Positions 11,629 to 21,420 of a stretch of DNA of 64,000 nt are shown here, piece after piece. The stretch's first letter is position 1. Each line of letters begins with the position of its first letter. A program made the position numbers and the translations under genes. The stretch comes from Nitrospirota bacterium (lineage in GTDB: Bacteria; Nitrospirota; Nitrospiria; Nitrospirales; Nitrospiraceae), in the NCBI GenBank assembly GCA_030645475.1, contig JAUSMA010000069.1, forward strand, positions 480,551 to 544,550, in the 5' to 3' direction. The notes under the pieces are model-generated. The model worked only from the letters and a program-made list of their open reading frames with translations. It did not search any database and was not told the origin of the DNA.

Positions 11629-12579
11629 ATGAAGCGAGGTAGCCAGCATGTCACGACAACAGCGAGCGTCCCTGCGAGGTTTACGCAGGCAGATGTGCGG
11701 GCCGCGGTGGCAGGTGTTCGGGGATCTGTGTCCTTCCAGGCCCCGTTGCGAGAGTACACCTCCTTCAAAATTGGAGGGCCTGCGGATGTCGTGGTGGAGC
11801 CGGCTGATATTGAAGATGTCTGTCTGGTGGTCCGGCAAGCGCGCGCGCGCAAGGTCCCTCTGTTTGTCGTGGGCGGAACGAATTTGCTCATTCGGGATGG
11901 GGGCATCCGAGGCATCGTGGTCAGTCTGGTGCGGTTGCGGACGATCAAAGAAGAATCGGGGGCAGTTCTGTATTCCGATGGTGGCGTCGGGATGCCGACG
12001 TTGATCGCTTACGCCATCCGCCACTCCCTCGCGGGCCTGGAATGGGCGGCGGGAATTCCTGGGACTGTGGCCGGTTGTGTGGTGATGAACGCCGGGACGA
12101 AGCTCGGGGAGATGAAGGACTCGGTGAAGGCCGTTCGGATGGTGAATATGAAAGGCCAGATCGTGGACGTGGACGCAGCCCAGGTGACGTTCGAGTATCG
12201 CCGGGCCCTGCTTCCACGCGGCATCGTCGTCGGGGTATGGCTGCAGTTGAAGCAGGGGGTCCGTTCGGAGATCGAGAAAGTGGTGAAAGACTATCTCCAT
12301 TACCGACGAGACACGCAGCCGCTGGCGATGCCGAGCGCCGGTTGTGTCTTCAAAAACCCTCCGAACGATTCTGCCGGCCGATTGATCGAGGCGACCGGTC
12401 TCAAGGGGGCGCGAGTCGGCGATGCAGAAGTGTCGTTGAAACATGCCAACTTTATGGTGAACCGGGGACAGGCGCGTGCGGCGGACGTGATTGCACTGAT
12501 TAAAAAAGTCCGCAGCACCATACGCCGTCGGGCTGGTGTGCGGTTAGAACTTGAACTTAAAATCGTAGGAGCGATGTAG
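11629..12579 (+). CDS. murB: UDP-N-acetylenolpyruvoylglucosamine reductase MurB
   Basis: This 316-residue FAD enzyme reduces UDP-GlcNAc-enolpyruvate to UDP-MurNAc with NADPH. FAD-binding features include VGGTNLLIRDGG, with AGIPGTVAG further on and YRRALL before the active-site region. In the active-site segment SAGCVFKNP the proton donor position is Cys239, where the E. coli enzyme has Ser. Cys at this site occurs in other bacterial MurB proteins. The gene starts 4 nt after murC, and ddl follows by 4 nt, so the three are almost surely cotranscribed. Confidence 0.94.
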   Translation: MKRGSQHVTTTASVPARFTQADVRAAVAGVRGSVSFQAPLREYTSFKIGGPADVVVEPADIEDVCLVVRQARARKVPLFVVGGTNLLIRDGGIRGIVVSLVRLRTIKEESGAVLYSDGGVGMPTLIAYAIRHSLAGLEWAAGIPGTVAGCVVMNAGTKLGEMKDSVKAVRMVNMKGQIVDVDAAQVTFEYRRALLPRGIVVGVWLQLKQGVRSEIEKVVKDYLHYRRDTQPLAMPSAGCVFKNPPNDSAGRLIEATGLKGARVGDAEVSLKHANFMVNRGQARAADVIALIKKVRSTIRRRAGVRLELELKIVGAM

Positions 12580-12583
12580 CGAG

Positions 12584-13594
12584 ATGAGCCAACCTCGACT
12601 GACAGAGCGCCCCCTTCTTACGCGTGCCCGCATCGGGGTGCTGATGGGTGGGCAATCGGCCGAGCGCGAGGTGTCGCTCAGGACAGGCACCGCGGTGCAT
12701 CGATCGCTGGTGCGCCGTGGGTATGACGCCGTGGCGATCGATGTCGGTCCGACGCTCTCCCAGGATTTGCGCGATCAGAAGATTGCTGTGGCCTTTCTCG
12801 CCTTACATGGCCCAGGCGGGGAGGATGGCGCGATTCAAGGATTTCTGGAAACAGTGGGCATTCCTTACACCGGGTCCGGTATCCAGGCCAGTGCGGTTGG
12901 CATGCATAAAGTGACGACAAAAACGCTCTTGGCCTTGGCGGGTATTCCTGTGCCTGGAGGTACCGTCGTGAAGCGAGGGACGAAGGTGTCGAGCGCCACC
13001 CTGTTGCGGACGGCGAAGTTGCGCTGGCCAGTCGTGGTCAAGCCTGCGTCGCAGGGCTCCACCATCGGTGTCACCATCGTGCGGAAGCCGGCGCAATGGC
13101 GTGACGCCTTGGCCTTGGCCCATCGTTACGATACGGATGCGATGGTCGAGGCCTACATCCCGGGGCATGAGGTCACGGTCTCGATCATCGGGAGACAGGC
13201 CATTTCGCCATTGGTCCTCCCTGCTGTGGAGATTGTGGCGCCTGGTGGGTTCTACGATTTCGCCGCGAAGTATGAAAAGGGGAAAACGCAGTACCTCTGT
13301 CCCGCACCGTTAACGGCGGCGGTGACCAAGCAGATTCGCGCGCTGGCGTTGCGCACCTATGAGGTGCTGGGTTGCGAAGGCGCGGCCCGGGTGGATTTCC
13401 GTATTACCCCGAAAGGACGTCCGTTTGTGCTGGAGATCAATACGGCGCCGGGGATGACGGAAACGAGTTTGTTGCCGATGGCGGCGGGGCGAGCCAAGAT
13501 CGATTATGACGAGCTGACCGAACGGATACTGGAGTCCGCACTTGTTCGAGCCGCTCGCGTTGATCAGTCGTCAGAGGAAGCGCACAAGCCATGA
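12584..13594 (+). CDS. ddl: D-alanine:D-alanine ligase
   Basis: This 336-residue ATP-grasp enzyme supplies the D-Ala-D-Ala used by MurF. The N-terminal motif GGQSAEREVSLRTG matches the Ddl family, as do the central ATP-grasp strand VVKPASQGSTIGV and the C-terminal metal-binding segment EINTAPGMTETSL. The ATG at 12584 follows a GTAGCGAG stretch. The stop codon overlaps the ftsQ ATG (ATGA at 13591). Ddl inside the dcw cluster is common in Gram-negative bacteria. Confidence 0.95.
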   Translation: MSQPRLTERPLLTRARIGVLMGGQSAEREVSLRTGTAVHRSLVRRGYDAVAIDVGPTLSQDLRDQKIAVAFLALHGPGGEDGAIQGFLETVGIPYTGSGIQASAVGMHKVTTKTLLALAGIPVPGGTVVKRGTKVSSATLLRTAKLRWPVVVKPASQGSTIGVTIVRKPAQWRDALALAHRYDTDAMVEAYIPGHEVTVSIIGRQAISPLVLPAVEIVAPGGFYDFAAKYEKGKTQYLCPAPLTAAVTKQIRALALRTYEVLGCEGAARVDFRITPKGRPFVLEINTAPGMTETSLLPMAAGRAKIDYDELTERILESALVRAARVDQSSEEAHKP

Positions 13595-14460
13595 AGTTGT
13601 CCATGCGGAAGCGAGCGGTGCGCGCCATTGGCCCTCGGCTCAATCAGTGGAAGGGGGCGCGTGCAAGCGAGGTCGCTGAGCAACGGCAGCAGGCGAATCG
13701 AGAGAGACTGTTCTCGCGGGGACGACGAGCCTTGCGCATCGGAACATGGATCATCGGTCTTGCGGCCTTGGCCTGGGGGCTGACCTTCGCGACACGAGAG
13801 ATGGGACCGGTGCTTCAGCGCTGGCTGGAAATCCGTGAGGTCGAGGTGGAGGGGATTCACCATGTGACGAAGCCGGAAGTGGTGGAATTGCTTGGTTTGA
13901 AGCCCGGCATGGGGCTTCAGCAAGTCAGTACCGGTTTTCTTGCCGAGCGTGTGCGGACGCATGCCTGGATCAAAGACGTGATCGTCGAACGCAGGCCTCC
14001 GCATCTGCTGCATGTGACGGTATTGGAGCGCACGCCGGCCGCGATTATTCGCACGGGCGTAGACCATTGGCTGAGCGATGAAAGCGGGCACCTCCTGGCC
14101 AAGCTGGGCAGGCAGGATGAGCTCACGTTGCCGTTATTGATCGGATTGGAGCCGAAGTCGCTTCTGCGGGGCGATGCTCGCGTCCGCAACTCGGTGCAGT
14201 CCGGGGTCGTGCTGGCCAGGCTCATCGGCAATTCTATCGAAGGGCGAATAGAAGTGGATCTCGCGAGTCCTACGAATGTGGTGGCCTCGGCCAACGGGAT
14301 GCGATTTCAGTTCGGCGCCGATGCCTTGGTCGATCAGTGGGAACGGTTCCAGAAAGTGAAGCCGTCGTTGAAGATGGCATCGTTCGATGGGCGGAAGCAT
14401 GAGGGCAGCGAGATCGATTTGCGTTACGACAACCGTGTGATTGTGCGTGAAAGGGGGTGA
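13591..14460 (+). CDS. ftsQ: Cell division protein FtsQ (DivIB)
   Basis: This 289-residue bitopic divisome protein has a basic cytoplasmic N-terminus, one membrane helix at about residues 50-68, a POTRA domain that starts with the typical REVEVEGIHHVTKPEV pattern, and a beta-rich FtsQ domain. FtsQ recruits FtsL and FtsB to the septum. The start overlaps the ddl stop, and the TGA overlaps the first GTG of ftsA. Confidence 0.92.
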   Translation: MKLSMRKRAVRAIGPRLNQWKGARASEVAEQRQQANRERLFSRGRRALRIGTWIIGLAALAWGLTFATREMGPVLQRWLEIREVEVEGIHHVTKPEVVELLGLKPGMGLQQVSTGFLAERVRTHAWIKDVIVERRPPHLLHVTVLERTPAAIIRTGVDHWLSDESGHLLAKLGRQDELTLPLLIGLEPKSLLRGDARVRNSVQSGVVLARLIGNSIEGRIEVDLASPTNVVASANGMRFQFGADALVDQWERFQKVKPSLKMASFDGRKHEGSEIDLRYDNRVIVRERG

Positions 14461-15701
14461 GGGCTGTGCCGAAGCGTGATCAGATTCTTGTGGGGTTGGA
14501 TATCGGGACCACGAAGATCTGCGCCATCGTTTCGGAAATCACCGATGATGGGGCGCTGAACATCATCGGAGTCGGGTCCAGTCCTTCCCGAGGTCTCCGT
14601 AAAGGTGTCGTGGTCGATATCGAAAGTACCGTCGAATCGATCAAAAAGGCGGTCGAGGAAGCGGAGCTCATGGCGGCGGTCCAGATCAATTCCGTCTATA
14701 CCGGCATTGCCGGCAGTCATATTTCTGCGGAGAACTGCAAGGGCGTGGTGCCTCTCAAGAAGTTAGAAGTCACGCGGGAGGATATCCAGCGGGCCATCGA
14801 GAGTGCCCGCACGCTGGCGGTGATTCCTCACGACCGGCGGATCCTCCATGTGTTGCCGCGCGAATTTACGGTAGACGGGCAAGAGGGTATCAGGGAGCCG
14901 TTGGGACTGTCCGGAAACCGCCTTGAGGTGAACGTCCATGTGATTACCGGCGCCGTGACGTCCGCGCAGAACATCATCAAGTGCGTGAATCGCGCGGGAC
15001 TCGATGTCGTGGATATCGTGCTGCAGCCGTTGGCTTCCAGTGAGGCAGTCTTGAGCGTGGAAGAGCGGGATCTGGGAGTCGTCATGATCGATCTCGGGGG
15101 GGGGACGACCGACCTCGCGATTTTTCTCGACGGGAGTATCAGGCATTCCGCGGTGTTGCCGATCGGCGGGCAGAATTTGACGAAGGATCTCGCGATCGGG
15201 TTGCTGACTACGCAGGTCGAGGCTGAGAAGATCAAGCTGCAGCATGGGATTGCTTTGACAGGATTGGTACAGGGCCATGAAACAGTGGAGGTGCCGTCGG
15301 TCGGGGACCGTCCCGCCAGGACGTTTTCGCGCCGTGATGTCGCGGAGATTCTTGAGCCGAGGGTCGCGGAAATATTCGAGCTGGTCCGCCGGGAAATCGC
15401 GCGCGCCGGGTACGAGGGGATGTTGGGCGCAGGGGTGGTCATTACCGGGGGGACGTCGTTGTTGGAAGGGATGCCCGATGCGGCAGAGCAGGTCTTGAAT
15501 CTTCCGGCTCGCCGCGGTGCGCCCAGCGGGGTCGGAGGGCTTCGCGACATCGTCAGCAATCCCATGCATGCCACAGGAGTCGGTCTATTGCTCCATGCCC
15601 GGCACCATGCCGAGGAGATGGCTACAGCCGGTCTGCGCGGTGGACGGCCGTTGAGCAAAGCGTTCGATCGGATGAAAACTTGGATGTTCGAGTTCTTTTA
15701 A
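14457..15701 (+). CDS. ftsA: Cell division protein FtsA
   Basis: This 414-residue actin-like ATPase tethers FtsZ to the membrane. The phosphate-1 motif LDIGTTKICAIV, the SHI-type 1C domain and the phosphate-2 motif IDLGGGTTDLAIF are in order. The C-terminus ends in a short amphipathic stretch (MKTWMFEFF) typical of the membrane-targeting helix. The GTG at 14457 overlaps the ftsQ stop; a GTG at 14466 after GGTGAGGG is an equally good start and would remove three residues. Confidence 0.95.
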   Translation: MRAVPKRDQILVGLDIGTTKICAIVSEITDDGALNIIGVGSSPSRGLRKGVVVDIESTVESIKKAVEEAELMAAVQINSVYTGIAGSHISAENCKGVVPLKKLEVTREDIQRAIESARTLAVIPHDRRILHVLPREFTVDGQEGIREPLGLSGNRLEVNVHVITGAVTSAQNIIKCVNRAGLDVVDIVLQPLASSEAVLSVEERDLGVVMIDLGGGTTDLAIFLDGSIRHSAVLPIGGQNLTKDLAIGLLTTQVEAEKIKLQHGIALTGLVQGHETVEVPSVGDRPARTFSRRDVAEILEPRVAEIFELVRREIARAGYEGMLGAGVVITGGTSLLEGMPDAAEQVLNLPARRGAPSGVGGLRDIVSNPMHATGVGLLLHARHHAEEMATAGLRGGRPLSKAFDRMKTWMFEFF

Positions 15702-15758
15702 CTGTGACGCGAGGCGGATGCCCGTCACGCGGATTCTATTATTAAGGGAGGTGTCCTG

Positions 15759-16955
15759 ATGTTTTCATTTGAAGAGGATGTCGTATCCCCGGTTCGGATC
15801 AAAGTGATCGGTGTGGGTGGCGCCGGGTGCAATGCCATTAACACGATGATCACGTCCGGACTGGCGCGGGTCGATTTCATTGCAGCCAATACCGATCTGC
15901 AGGCGTTGGATCGGTCGCGGGCCTCGTATAAGGTGCAACTGGGGCCTGAGCGGACCAGGGGACTCGGCGCTGGAGCCAAGCCGGAAGTCGGGAAAGACTC
16001 AGCGCTGGAAAGCAAAGATCAGATTCGGGAATGTCTTGAGGGTGCCGACATGGTGTTCGTCACTGCGGGCATGGGTGGTGGAACAGGAACCGGCGCCGCG
16101 CCGATCGTGGCGAGCATCGCGCGTGAACTCGGCATCTTGACGGTCGGGGTTGTCACCAAGCCATTTACCTATGAAGGTCATCGCCGGATGAGTCATGCGG
16201 ATGAAGGGATTCGTGATCTCCGCCGCCACGTGGATACCTTGCTCGTGATTCCCAACCAGCGATTGCTCGGCATCGTCGATAAATCCACGCCGTTGCTCGA
16301 AGCCTTCAAGGTCGCCGATGACGTCCTCCGGCAGGCGATTCAAGGGATTGCGGATGTGATTACGACTACCGGCCATGTGAACGTGGACTTTGCCGACGTC
16401 CGCACGATTATGTCGCATACGGGGCGTGCGGTGATGGGCATGGGTGTGGCGCGCGGCACGAATCGGGCGATTGAAGCGGCGCAGAAGGCGATCTGCAGTC
16501 CATTGCTGGAAGAAGGCAGTGTGGAGGGCGCGCGCGGCGTGTTGTTGAATATCACCGGCGGACCCAATATGTCTCTGCACGAGATCGAGGAAGCGGCCAC
16601 GATTGTCCAGCAGACAGCCGATCCGGAAGCCAATATCATTGTCGGACAGGTGATCAATCCCGACATGGGTGATGATCTGGTCGTGACGGTGATTGCGACG
16701 GGATTTGAACGGGAGGAGCAGGCTGCTCCGATTCCTGCGGTTGCGGCGCGGAGTACACGTAGTGGGCAACAGGTCGCGACAGGAGTGGGAGCCTCGATGG
16801 GCGACCGATCCTATGCAGACCGGCCGCTCAAGGATCTCGATCGTCCAAGTTTCTTGCGGCGGCCGAGCGATTCGAGAGAATCGATGGAGCGAGTCGCGGT
16901 TGTGGCAGATGATGAATGGGATGTGCCCACGTTTTTACGCAAACAGGTCGACTAA
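15759..16955 (+). CDS. ftsZ: Cell division GTPase FtsZ
   Basis: This 398-residue tubulin homologue polymerises into the Z ring. The tubulin signature GGGTGTG is at residues 106-112, and the nucleotide-binding N-terminus VGGAGCNAI and a variable linker (about 320-380) are visible. The extreme C-terminus has the conserved FtsA-binding peptide VPTFLRKQ. A strong Shine-Dalgarno (AAGGGAGGTG) precedes the ATG. The 57-nt gap after ftsA has an imperfect GTGACG/CGTCAC inverted repeat but no clear promoter. Confidence 0.98.
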   Translation: MFSFEEDVVSPVRIKVIGVGGAGCNAINTMITSGLARVDFIAANTDLQALDRSRASYKVQLGPERTRGLGAGAKPEVGKDSALESKDQIRECLEGADMVFVTAGMGGGTGTGAAPIVASIARELGILTVGVVTKPFTYEGHRRMSHADEGIRDLRRHVDTLLVIPNQRLLGIVDKSTPLLEAFKVADDVLRQAIQGIADVITTTGHVNVDFADVRTIMSHTGRAVMGMGVARGTNRAIEAAQKAICSPLLEEGSVEGARGVLLNITGGPNMSLHEIEEAATIVQQTADPEANIIVGQVINPDMGDDLVVTVIATGFEREEQAAPIPAVAARSTRSGQQVATGVGASMGDRSYADRPLKDLDRPSFLRRPSDSRESMERVAVVADDEWDVPTFLRKQVD

Positions 16956-16999
16956 GTCGACAGGTCTGTGACCGTGAGTTGTCTCATCGGAGTAGGGCT

Positions 17000-17734
17000 A
17001 TGAGTGCAGCGGTCATCACGGTTCCTGCTTTCGCATCCGCACGGGACGGTGTCCGGCATTTTTTCGGCACACGCCGTCATGCGGATTCGTTAGCGCTTGA
17101 GGTCGGAGTGCCGGCTCGCCAGTCCGGGGCCCAGGGGCGTGGCTGGCTGCTGTCTGTCAAGCAAGTGCATGGAACTGACGCGCTGGTGGTGGATCGGCCA
17201 CTGATTGAGTCGGACCAGTTCCCTGGCGGGTGGGACGCACTGGTGACCGACCAGCCTGGCGTCACGGTGGCGGTGCGTACGGCGGATTGTGTCCCTGTCC
17301 TCGTGCATGACCCCCGTCGACACGTCGTGGCCGCGATTCATGCCGGCTGGAGGGGGGCTGTCGCCGGGATTGTGCCGAAGACGCTTTCGCTCATGGTGAC
17401 CAGATTCGGATCGACGCGGTCGGATTTGCGAGTCAGTATTGGACCCTCGGCTGGTCCTTGTTGCTATGAAGTGGATGGCCCTGTGCTCGACCAGCTCCAA
17501 GCGGGATTGCCGGATTGGGAATCGGTCGTGCGGGACTATCAGGGACACAACGCGCGCTTGGATCTCAAGGCCTTGATCCGTCGACAAGTAGAAGGAGAGG
17601 GTGTCGCGTCACGTGCTGTCTCATCGGTGAATCTCTGCACGATCTGCCACGATGAGCTCTTCTATTCCTATCGACGGGAAGGCCGTGTGAACGGAACGAT
17701 GGTCAGCGGGATCACTCTTGTTTCCAGCCGGTAA
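17000..17734 (+). CDS. pgeF: Purine nucleoside phosphorylase/laccase-domain protein PgeF (YfiH)
   Basis: This 244-residue member of the multicopper polyphenol oxidase-like DUF152 family is now linked to purine nucleoside cleavage and to editing of misincorporated peptidoglycan precursors. Conserved metal-site segments are visible: the His in KQVHG, TADCVPVL, AAIHAGWRG and the Cys pair in GPCCYEV. The ATG at 17000 was chosen over upstream in-frame codons because GGAGTAGGG is correctly spaced and the family starts close to here. It follows ftsZ by 44 nt, a common arrangement. Confidence 0.88.
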   Translation: MSAAVITVPAFASARDGVRHFFGTRRHADSLALEVGVPARQSGAQGRGWLLSVKQVHGTDALVVDRPLIESDQFPGGWDALVTDQPGVTVAVRTADCVPVLVHDPRRHVVAAIHAGWRGAVAGIVPKTLSLMVTRFGSTRSDLRVSIGPSAGPCCYEVDGPVLDQLQAGLPDWESVVRDYQGHNARLDLKALIRRQVEGEGVASRAVSSVNLCTICHDELFYSYRREGRVNGTMVSGITLVSSR

Positions 17735-17755
17735 CAGGTGGTCTGGCCGCCTGCG

Positions 17756-17785
17756 CTGACATTTGTTTGGTGGTTTGGGTACAAT
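17756..17785 (+). promoter_or_regulatory. Sigma-70-like promoter upstream of yggS
   Basis: CTGACA (17756-17761), an 18-nt spacer and TACAAT (17780-17785) lie about 50 nt before the yggS start. This would start a transcript after the dcw/pgeF block and drive yggS-proC-yggT-divIVA. Confidence 0.5.
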
Positions 17786-17834
17786 ACCTCCGAACGTTCG
17801 AGCGGCAGGGCTTCAGCTATGGCGATCAAATGAG

Positions 17835-18545
17835 ATGGATGTACCGGTCGGTGGTTCAATCAGTGAGAATATTCGATTCGTGCTCGAGCAGATCCGGCTT
17901 GCGACTCGGCAAGCTGGACGGCCCGAAGGCAGCGTGCGTCTCGTCGCCGCGACAAAGTCAGTGGGGCTCGATCAGCTTCGCGAGGGGATTGCGTCAGGGC
18001 TGACGATCCTGGGCGAGAACCGCCTCCAAGAGGCCCTTCCGAAAATCGAAGGTTTACGGGGCGCGCCGATTCAGTGGCATTTTATCGGCCACCTGCAGCG
18101 TCGAAAGGTTCGATCGGTCGTCGGGGTCTTCGACCTGATTCATTCGGTCGATAGTCTCGAACTGGCAGAAGAGATAGAAAAGCGGGCGCAAGAAGCAGGG
18201 GTGAGGCAAGCGGTGCTGATGGAGGTCAATCTTGAGGGGGAGGCGACGAAGACAGGCTTTCGCCCTGACGAGCTTGAGGGATTGCTGCCACGGCTAGGGG
18301 CCTTGCCCCATGTGGAGGTGAAGGGGCTCATGGCGATTCCCCCTCCCACCAGCGATCCTGAGCAGTCTCGCCCCTATTTCCGTCGTTTGCGTGAGTTGGC
18401 CGAGCGCCTCTCACATCAATCGATCAGTACCGTCTCGCTGAAGGAACTTTCGATGGGCATGTCGAGCGATTATTCCGTGGCCGTTGAAGAGGGGGCCACG
18501 ATGGTGCGGGTCGGCACGGCTATATTTGGAGCACGACGTGGCTAG
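17835..18545 (+). CDS. yggS: Pyridoxal phosphate homeostasis protein YggS
   Basis: This 236-residue fold-type III PLP-binding protein binds PLP without a known catalytic reaction and affects vitamin B6 and amino-acid homeostasis. The PLP lysine is Lys41 in AATKSVG; HFIGHLQRRK and the SMGMSSDY phosphate-binding segment near the C-terminus are also conserved. The start at the ATG at 17835 is preferred over the longer open frame since the family begins about 40 residues before the lysine. The stop overlaps the proC GTG region. Confidence 0.93.
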   Translation: MDVPVGGSISENIRFVLEQIRLATRQAGRPEGSVRLVAATKSVGLDQLREGIASGLTILGENRLQEALPKIEGLRGAPIQWHFIGHLQRRKVRSVVGVFDLIHSVDSLELAEEIEKRAQEAGVRQAVLMEVNLEGEATKTGFRPDELEGLLPRLGALPHVEVKGLMAIPPPTSDPEQSRPYFRRLRELAERLSHQSISTVSLKELSMGMSSDYSVAVEEGATMVRVGTAIFGARRG

Positions 18546-19356
18546 TCCAACGATCACGAACAAGATTGCCTTTATCGGGGGCGGCCAGATGGCAGAGGCC
18601 ATGATCGGCGGGCTGCTCTCCGGACAGGTCTGCCCTGCCGAGTCGATATGGGCGACGGACCCCGTTGCCGAACGCCGGGATCACTTGAAGCGTCAATTCG
18701 GCATTCGGGTTGGCTCTGCCAATCGTGAGGCAGTCGCTTGGGCCGATGTGGTCGTCTTGGCGGTGAAGCCCCAGACGCTTCAGATTGTGCTCAGTGATCT
18801 TGGCTCATCCCTGGCCCATGCGCTGGTGATTTCTATTGTAGCAGGGGTGACGATTCAAGCCATTGCGGAACAGATGGCCGGAGCGATGCGGGTCGTTCGT
18901 GCGATGCCGAATACGCCGGCATTGGTCCGGGAGGGGATGACCGCTCTTGCCCTGGGCAGCGCGGTATCTGAAGATGACAGCCGAATGGCCAGAACGGTAT
19001 TCGAAGCAGTCGGCCGAGTGGTGCTGATCGAGGAGCGATTGATGGATGCCGTGACCGGATTAAGCGGCAGTGGGCCAGCCTATGTGTTTCTTGCCATTGA
19101 ATCGTTGGCGGACGGGGGCGTCAAGATGGGGCTCCCGCGGCAGGTTGCCGAGCTCCTGGCTGCCCAGACGGTGCTCGGCGCGGCTCGGTTGGTCTTGGAG
19201 TCGGGGATGCACCCCGCTCAACTGAAAGATCGGGTGGCTTCTTCCGGAGGCACGACCATTGCTGGGCTGCATCAGCTTGAACAGGGGAGATTTCGTGCGA
19301 CGTTGATGTCGGCCGTCGAAGCGGCGACGATACGATCGAAGGAGTTGGGACACTGA
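18538..19356 (+). CDS. proC: Pyrroline-5-carboxylate reductase
   Basis: This 272-residue enzyme catalyses the last step of proline synthesis with NAD(P)H. It has an N-terminal Rossmann fold with IAFIGGGQMAEA, a central helical domain and the C-terminal signature VTGLSGSGPAYVF followed by RVASSGGTTIAG. The GTG at 18538 overlaps the end of yggS, and the TGA overlaps the yggT ATG. The yggS-proC-yggT order is widespread in bacteria. Confidence 0.95.
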   Translation: MASPTITNKIAFIGGGQMAEAMIGGLLSGQVCPAESIWATDPVAERRDHLKRQFGIRVGSANREAVAWADVVVLAVKPQTLQIVLSDLGSSLAHALVISIVAGVTIQAIAEQMAGAMRVVRAMPNTPALVREGMTALALGSAVSEDDSRMARTVFEAVGRVVLIEERLMDAVTGLSGSGPAYVFLAIESLADGGVKMGLPRQVAELLAAQTVLGAARLVLESGMHPAQLKDRVASSGGTTIAGLHQLEQGRFRATLMSAVEAATIRSKELGH

Positions 19357-19652
19357 TGTTTGTTGCAGGCAACGTATTGACGGCGGTCGCGACCATCCTC
19401 GACTATGTGTTGTGGCTGTATATGTGGGTGATCATCGCGCGTGCTCTGATCTCGTGGGTCAATCCGGACCCATGGAATCCCATCGTGCAATTTCTCGATC
19501 GCGCGACCGAACCGGTCTTGGCGCCGATTCGTCGATGGATTGGGTGGCGCATGGGGATGGATTTGTCGCCGCTCATCGTGATTCTGATCATTACATTCTT
19601 GCAGATCGCGGTGGTGCAATCACTCAAGGAATTAGCCATGAGGATGAACTGA
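19356..19652 (+). CDS. YggT family membrane protein
   Basis: This 98-residue integral membrane protein has two hydrophobic segments (about residues 5-30 and 65-88) flanking the conserved RALISWVNPDPWNP motif. The exact role of YggT proteins is not settled; they are usually placed beside yggS and divIVA, which suggests a link with division or envelope growth. It overlaps proC by one base and ends just before the DivIVA-like gene. Confidence 0.85.
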   Translation: MFVAGNVLTAVATILDYVLWLYMWVIIARALISWVNPDPWNPIVQFLDRATEPVLAPIRRWIGWRMGMDLSPLIVILIITFLQIAVVQSLKELAMRMN

Positions 19653-19653
19653 T

Positions 19654-20184
19654 ATGACCATGGGGGATGCCATGAGAATTACACCGCTCGATATCCAGCA
19701 AATGGTGTTCAGGGTCAGTTTTCGCGGCTACGATAAGGAAGAGGTCAATCGCTTTCTCGAGGAGTTGGCGCAGACGGTCGAATCGTTGAATCGGGACCAG
19801 GCAGTCCAGCGAGAAAAGATCCTATTCCTGGAGCAGCAGCTTGCTGAGATGAAGCGGACGGAATCGACGCTGTCGAGTACGCTCTTGTCGGCGCAGTCGC
19901 TGGCAGAAGATGTGAAACGAAATGCTCAGCGAGAGGCGGACCTCGTCATCAAAGAAGCCGAACTGAAGGCCGGTGAGTTGATCCGTCAGGCCAGAGTCGA
20001 ACTGACCGATACGCAACGAGACCTCTTATCGCTTCAGAAACAGCGGATGCTCATGGTTGAACGGCTGCGCGCATCGTTGCGGATGTTCGAGCGAATGTTA
20101 GAAGTGGAAGAGCAGGAAGCGCTGCACGATGCTGCGACCGCATCGGAAGAGAAGCTCGAAGGAGAGTCGAGCCCGGCATTGTGA
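19654..20184 (+). CDS. DivIVA-domain coiled-coil protein
   Basis: This roughly 176-residue protein has the DivIVA N-terminal motif (RITPLDIQQMVFRVSFRGYD, then EEVNRFLEEL) and long coiled coils over most of the remainder. DivIVA proteins sense negative membrane curvature and position envelope machinery; in Gram-negative bacteria the role is less clear. Three in-frame ATGs (19654, 19660, 19672) compete. The last one has GGGGGA upstream and starts right at the family motif. The tail (about 145-176) is acidic. Confidence 0.87.
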   Translation: MTMGDAMRITPLDIQQMVFRVSFRGYDKEEVNRFLEELAQTVESLNRDQAVQREKILFLEQQLAEMKRTESTLSSTLLSAQSLAEDVKRNAQREADLVIKEAELKAGELIRQARVELTDTQRDLLSLQKQRMLMVERLRASLRMFERMLEVEEQEALHDAATASEEKLEGESSPAL

Positions 20185-20288
20185 CTCGTTTGACCTGATC
20201 AGTTTTTGTTCACTGGTCCGTTCTTCGGTTGGTTTCGAGACGCCCTCTCCAGCAGCCATGTCCCCACCCGTGACAGATTGTTTTGCCT

Positions 20289-21413
20289 ATGGCCACCCAT
20301 CACGTCATTGAAGCGGCATTACAAAAGGCTGTTGACGAGGGGGTCTTTCCCGGTGCCCAGTTGTCGGTACGCCTGCAGGGCGAACTGCAATGTGCTGTGG
20401 TGGCTGGACGATTGTCGTCAGAGCCCCCCGGCCTTCTCGTGCAACCCGCCACTCTCTACGACCTTGCCTCGCTGACGAAGCCGTTAGCAACCGTCACCTC
20501 CATCGTACTCCTGATTCAGCGCGCCAAGGTGGCTCTCGAAGACCCCATACAGCAGGTGTTGGTAGAGCTTGAAGGGACGCTGATCGGGGAGGCGACAGTG
20601 CGAGATCTCCTGACCCATCGCTCAGGCCTGCCAGGTTGGCGACCGATATACGAACGGCTCGAAGCACGAGGTATGACTTCGGGCTATTCTGGCGGGAATC
20701 AGTCCATCAGGGAAGCCGTGCTGAGCATGATTCGTGACGAGCCATTGATCTACGTACGAGGCGAGCGCAGCATGTACAGCGACCTCGGATTCATGCTGCT
20801 GGGATTTCTGGTGGAGCGTCTGTGTGGCATGGCATTGGACCGATGGTGTGAAGACGCGATCGCTCGGCCGACAGGGGCTGCCCCGTTGCTATTTCGCCCA
20901 GTAGCAGGAAGCGGGCAATCCCTGCCCGAGGTATCAAGAATTGCTCCGACCGAACAGGATGTGTGGCGTCATCGCCTTTTACGTGGGGAGGTCCATGACG
21001 AAAATGCCGCATCGATGGGTGGTGTTGCTGGTCATGCAGGGTTATTCGGGACTGCTGAGTCGGTACTGGCTGTGTCCGGAGCCTGGCTCAGCGGCTATCA
21101 TGGAAGAGAGTCGATTCTGGAGGAGAAGTTTGTCAGGCAGTTTACGACGCGCCAAGAATCTGTTTCGCAATCGAGTTGGGCGTTGGGATGGGATACTCCG
21201 TCGGCGCCGTCCTCATCGGGGTCCTGCTTCTCAGAGCGGTCGTTCGGGCATCTCGGCTATACAGGGACGTCGTTGTGGATTGATCCTCTGTGTGAATTAG
21301 AGGTGGTGCTGTTATCCAACCGGGTACATCCGACTCGGAAGAACGAGAAGATAAAAGTCTTCCGCCCGCTCATTCACGACCTGGTCTATCGTGAGTATGT
21401 CTCTCGAGGATAA
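20289..21413 (+). CDS. Serine beta-lactamase-like hydrolase
   Basis: This 374-residue protein of the class C beta-lactamase/penicillin-binding fold has the nucleophile motif SLTK (Ser61, Lys64), the Tyr motif YSD (Tyr163) and a C-terminal HAG in place of the usual KTG-type motif. No signal peptide is visible, so it is probably cytoplasmic. That argues against a classical periplasmic beta-lactamase and for an esterase or peptidase acting on small amides or peptidoglycan fragments. The substrate cannot be told from sequence. It stands 104 nt after the DivIVA gene in the same direction. Confidence 0.82.
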   Translation: MATHHVIEAALQKAVDEGVFPGAQLSVRLQGELQCAVVAGRLSSEPPGLLVQPATLYDLASLTKPLATVTSIVLLIQRAKVALEDPIQQVLVELEGTLIGEATVRDLLTHRSGLPGWRPIYERLEARGMTSGYSGGNQSIREAVLSMIRDEPLIYVRGERSMYSDLGFMLLGFLVERLCGMALDRWCEDAIARPTGAAPLLFRPVAGSGQSLPEVSRIAPTEQDVWRHRLLRGEVHDENAASMGGVAGHAGLFGTAESVLAVSGAWLSGYHGRESILEEKFVRQFTTRQESVSQSSWALGWDTPSAPSSSGSCFSERSFGHLGYTGTSLWIDPLCELEVVLLSNRVHPTRKNEKIKVFRPLIHDLVYREYVSRG

Positions 21414-21420
21414 GGAGCGA

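Noticed and set aside
10260..11948. A 562-codon minus-strand ORF opposite murC and murB.
   Set aside because: It is antisense to two clear Mur genes, is rich in Arg, His and Pro as expected for shadow frames of GC-rich DNA, and has no family features.
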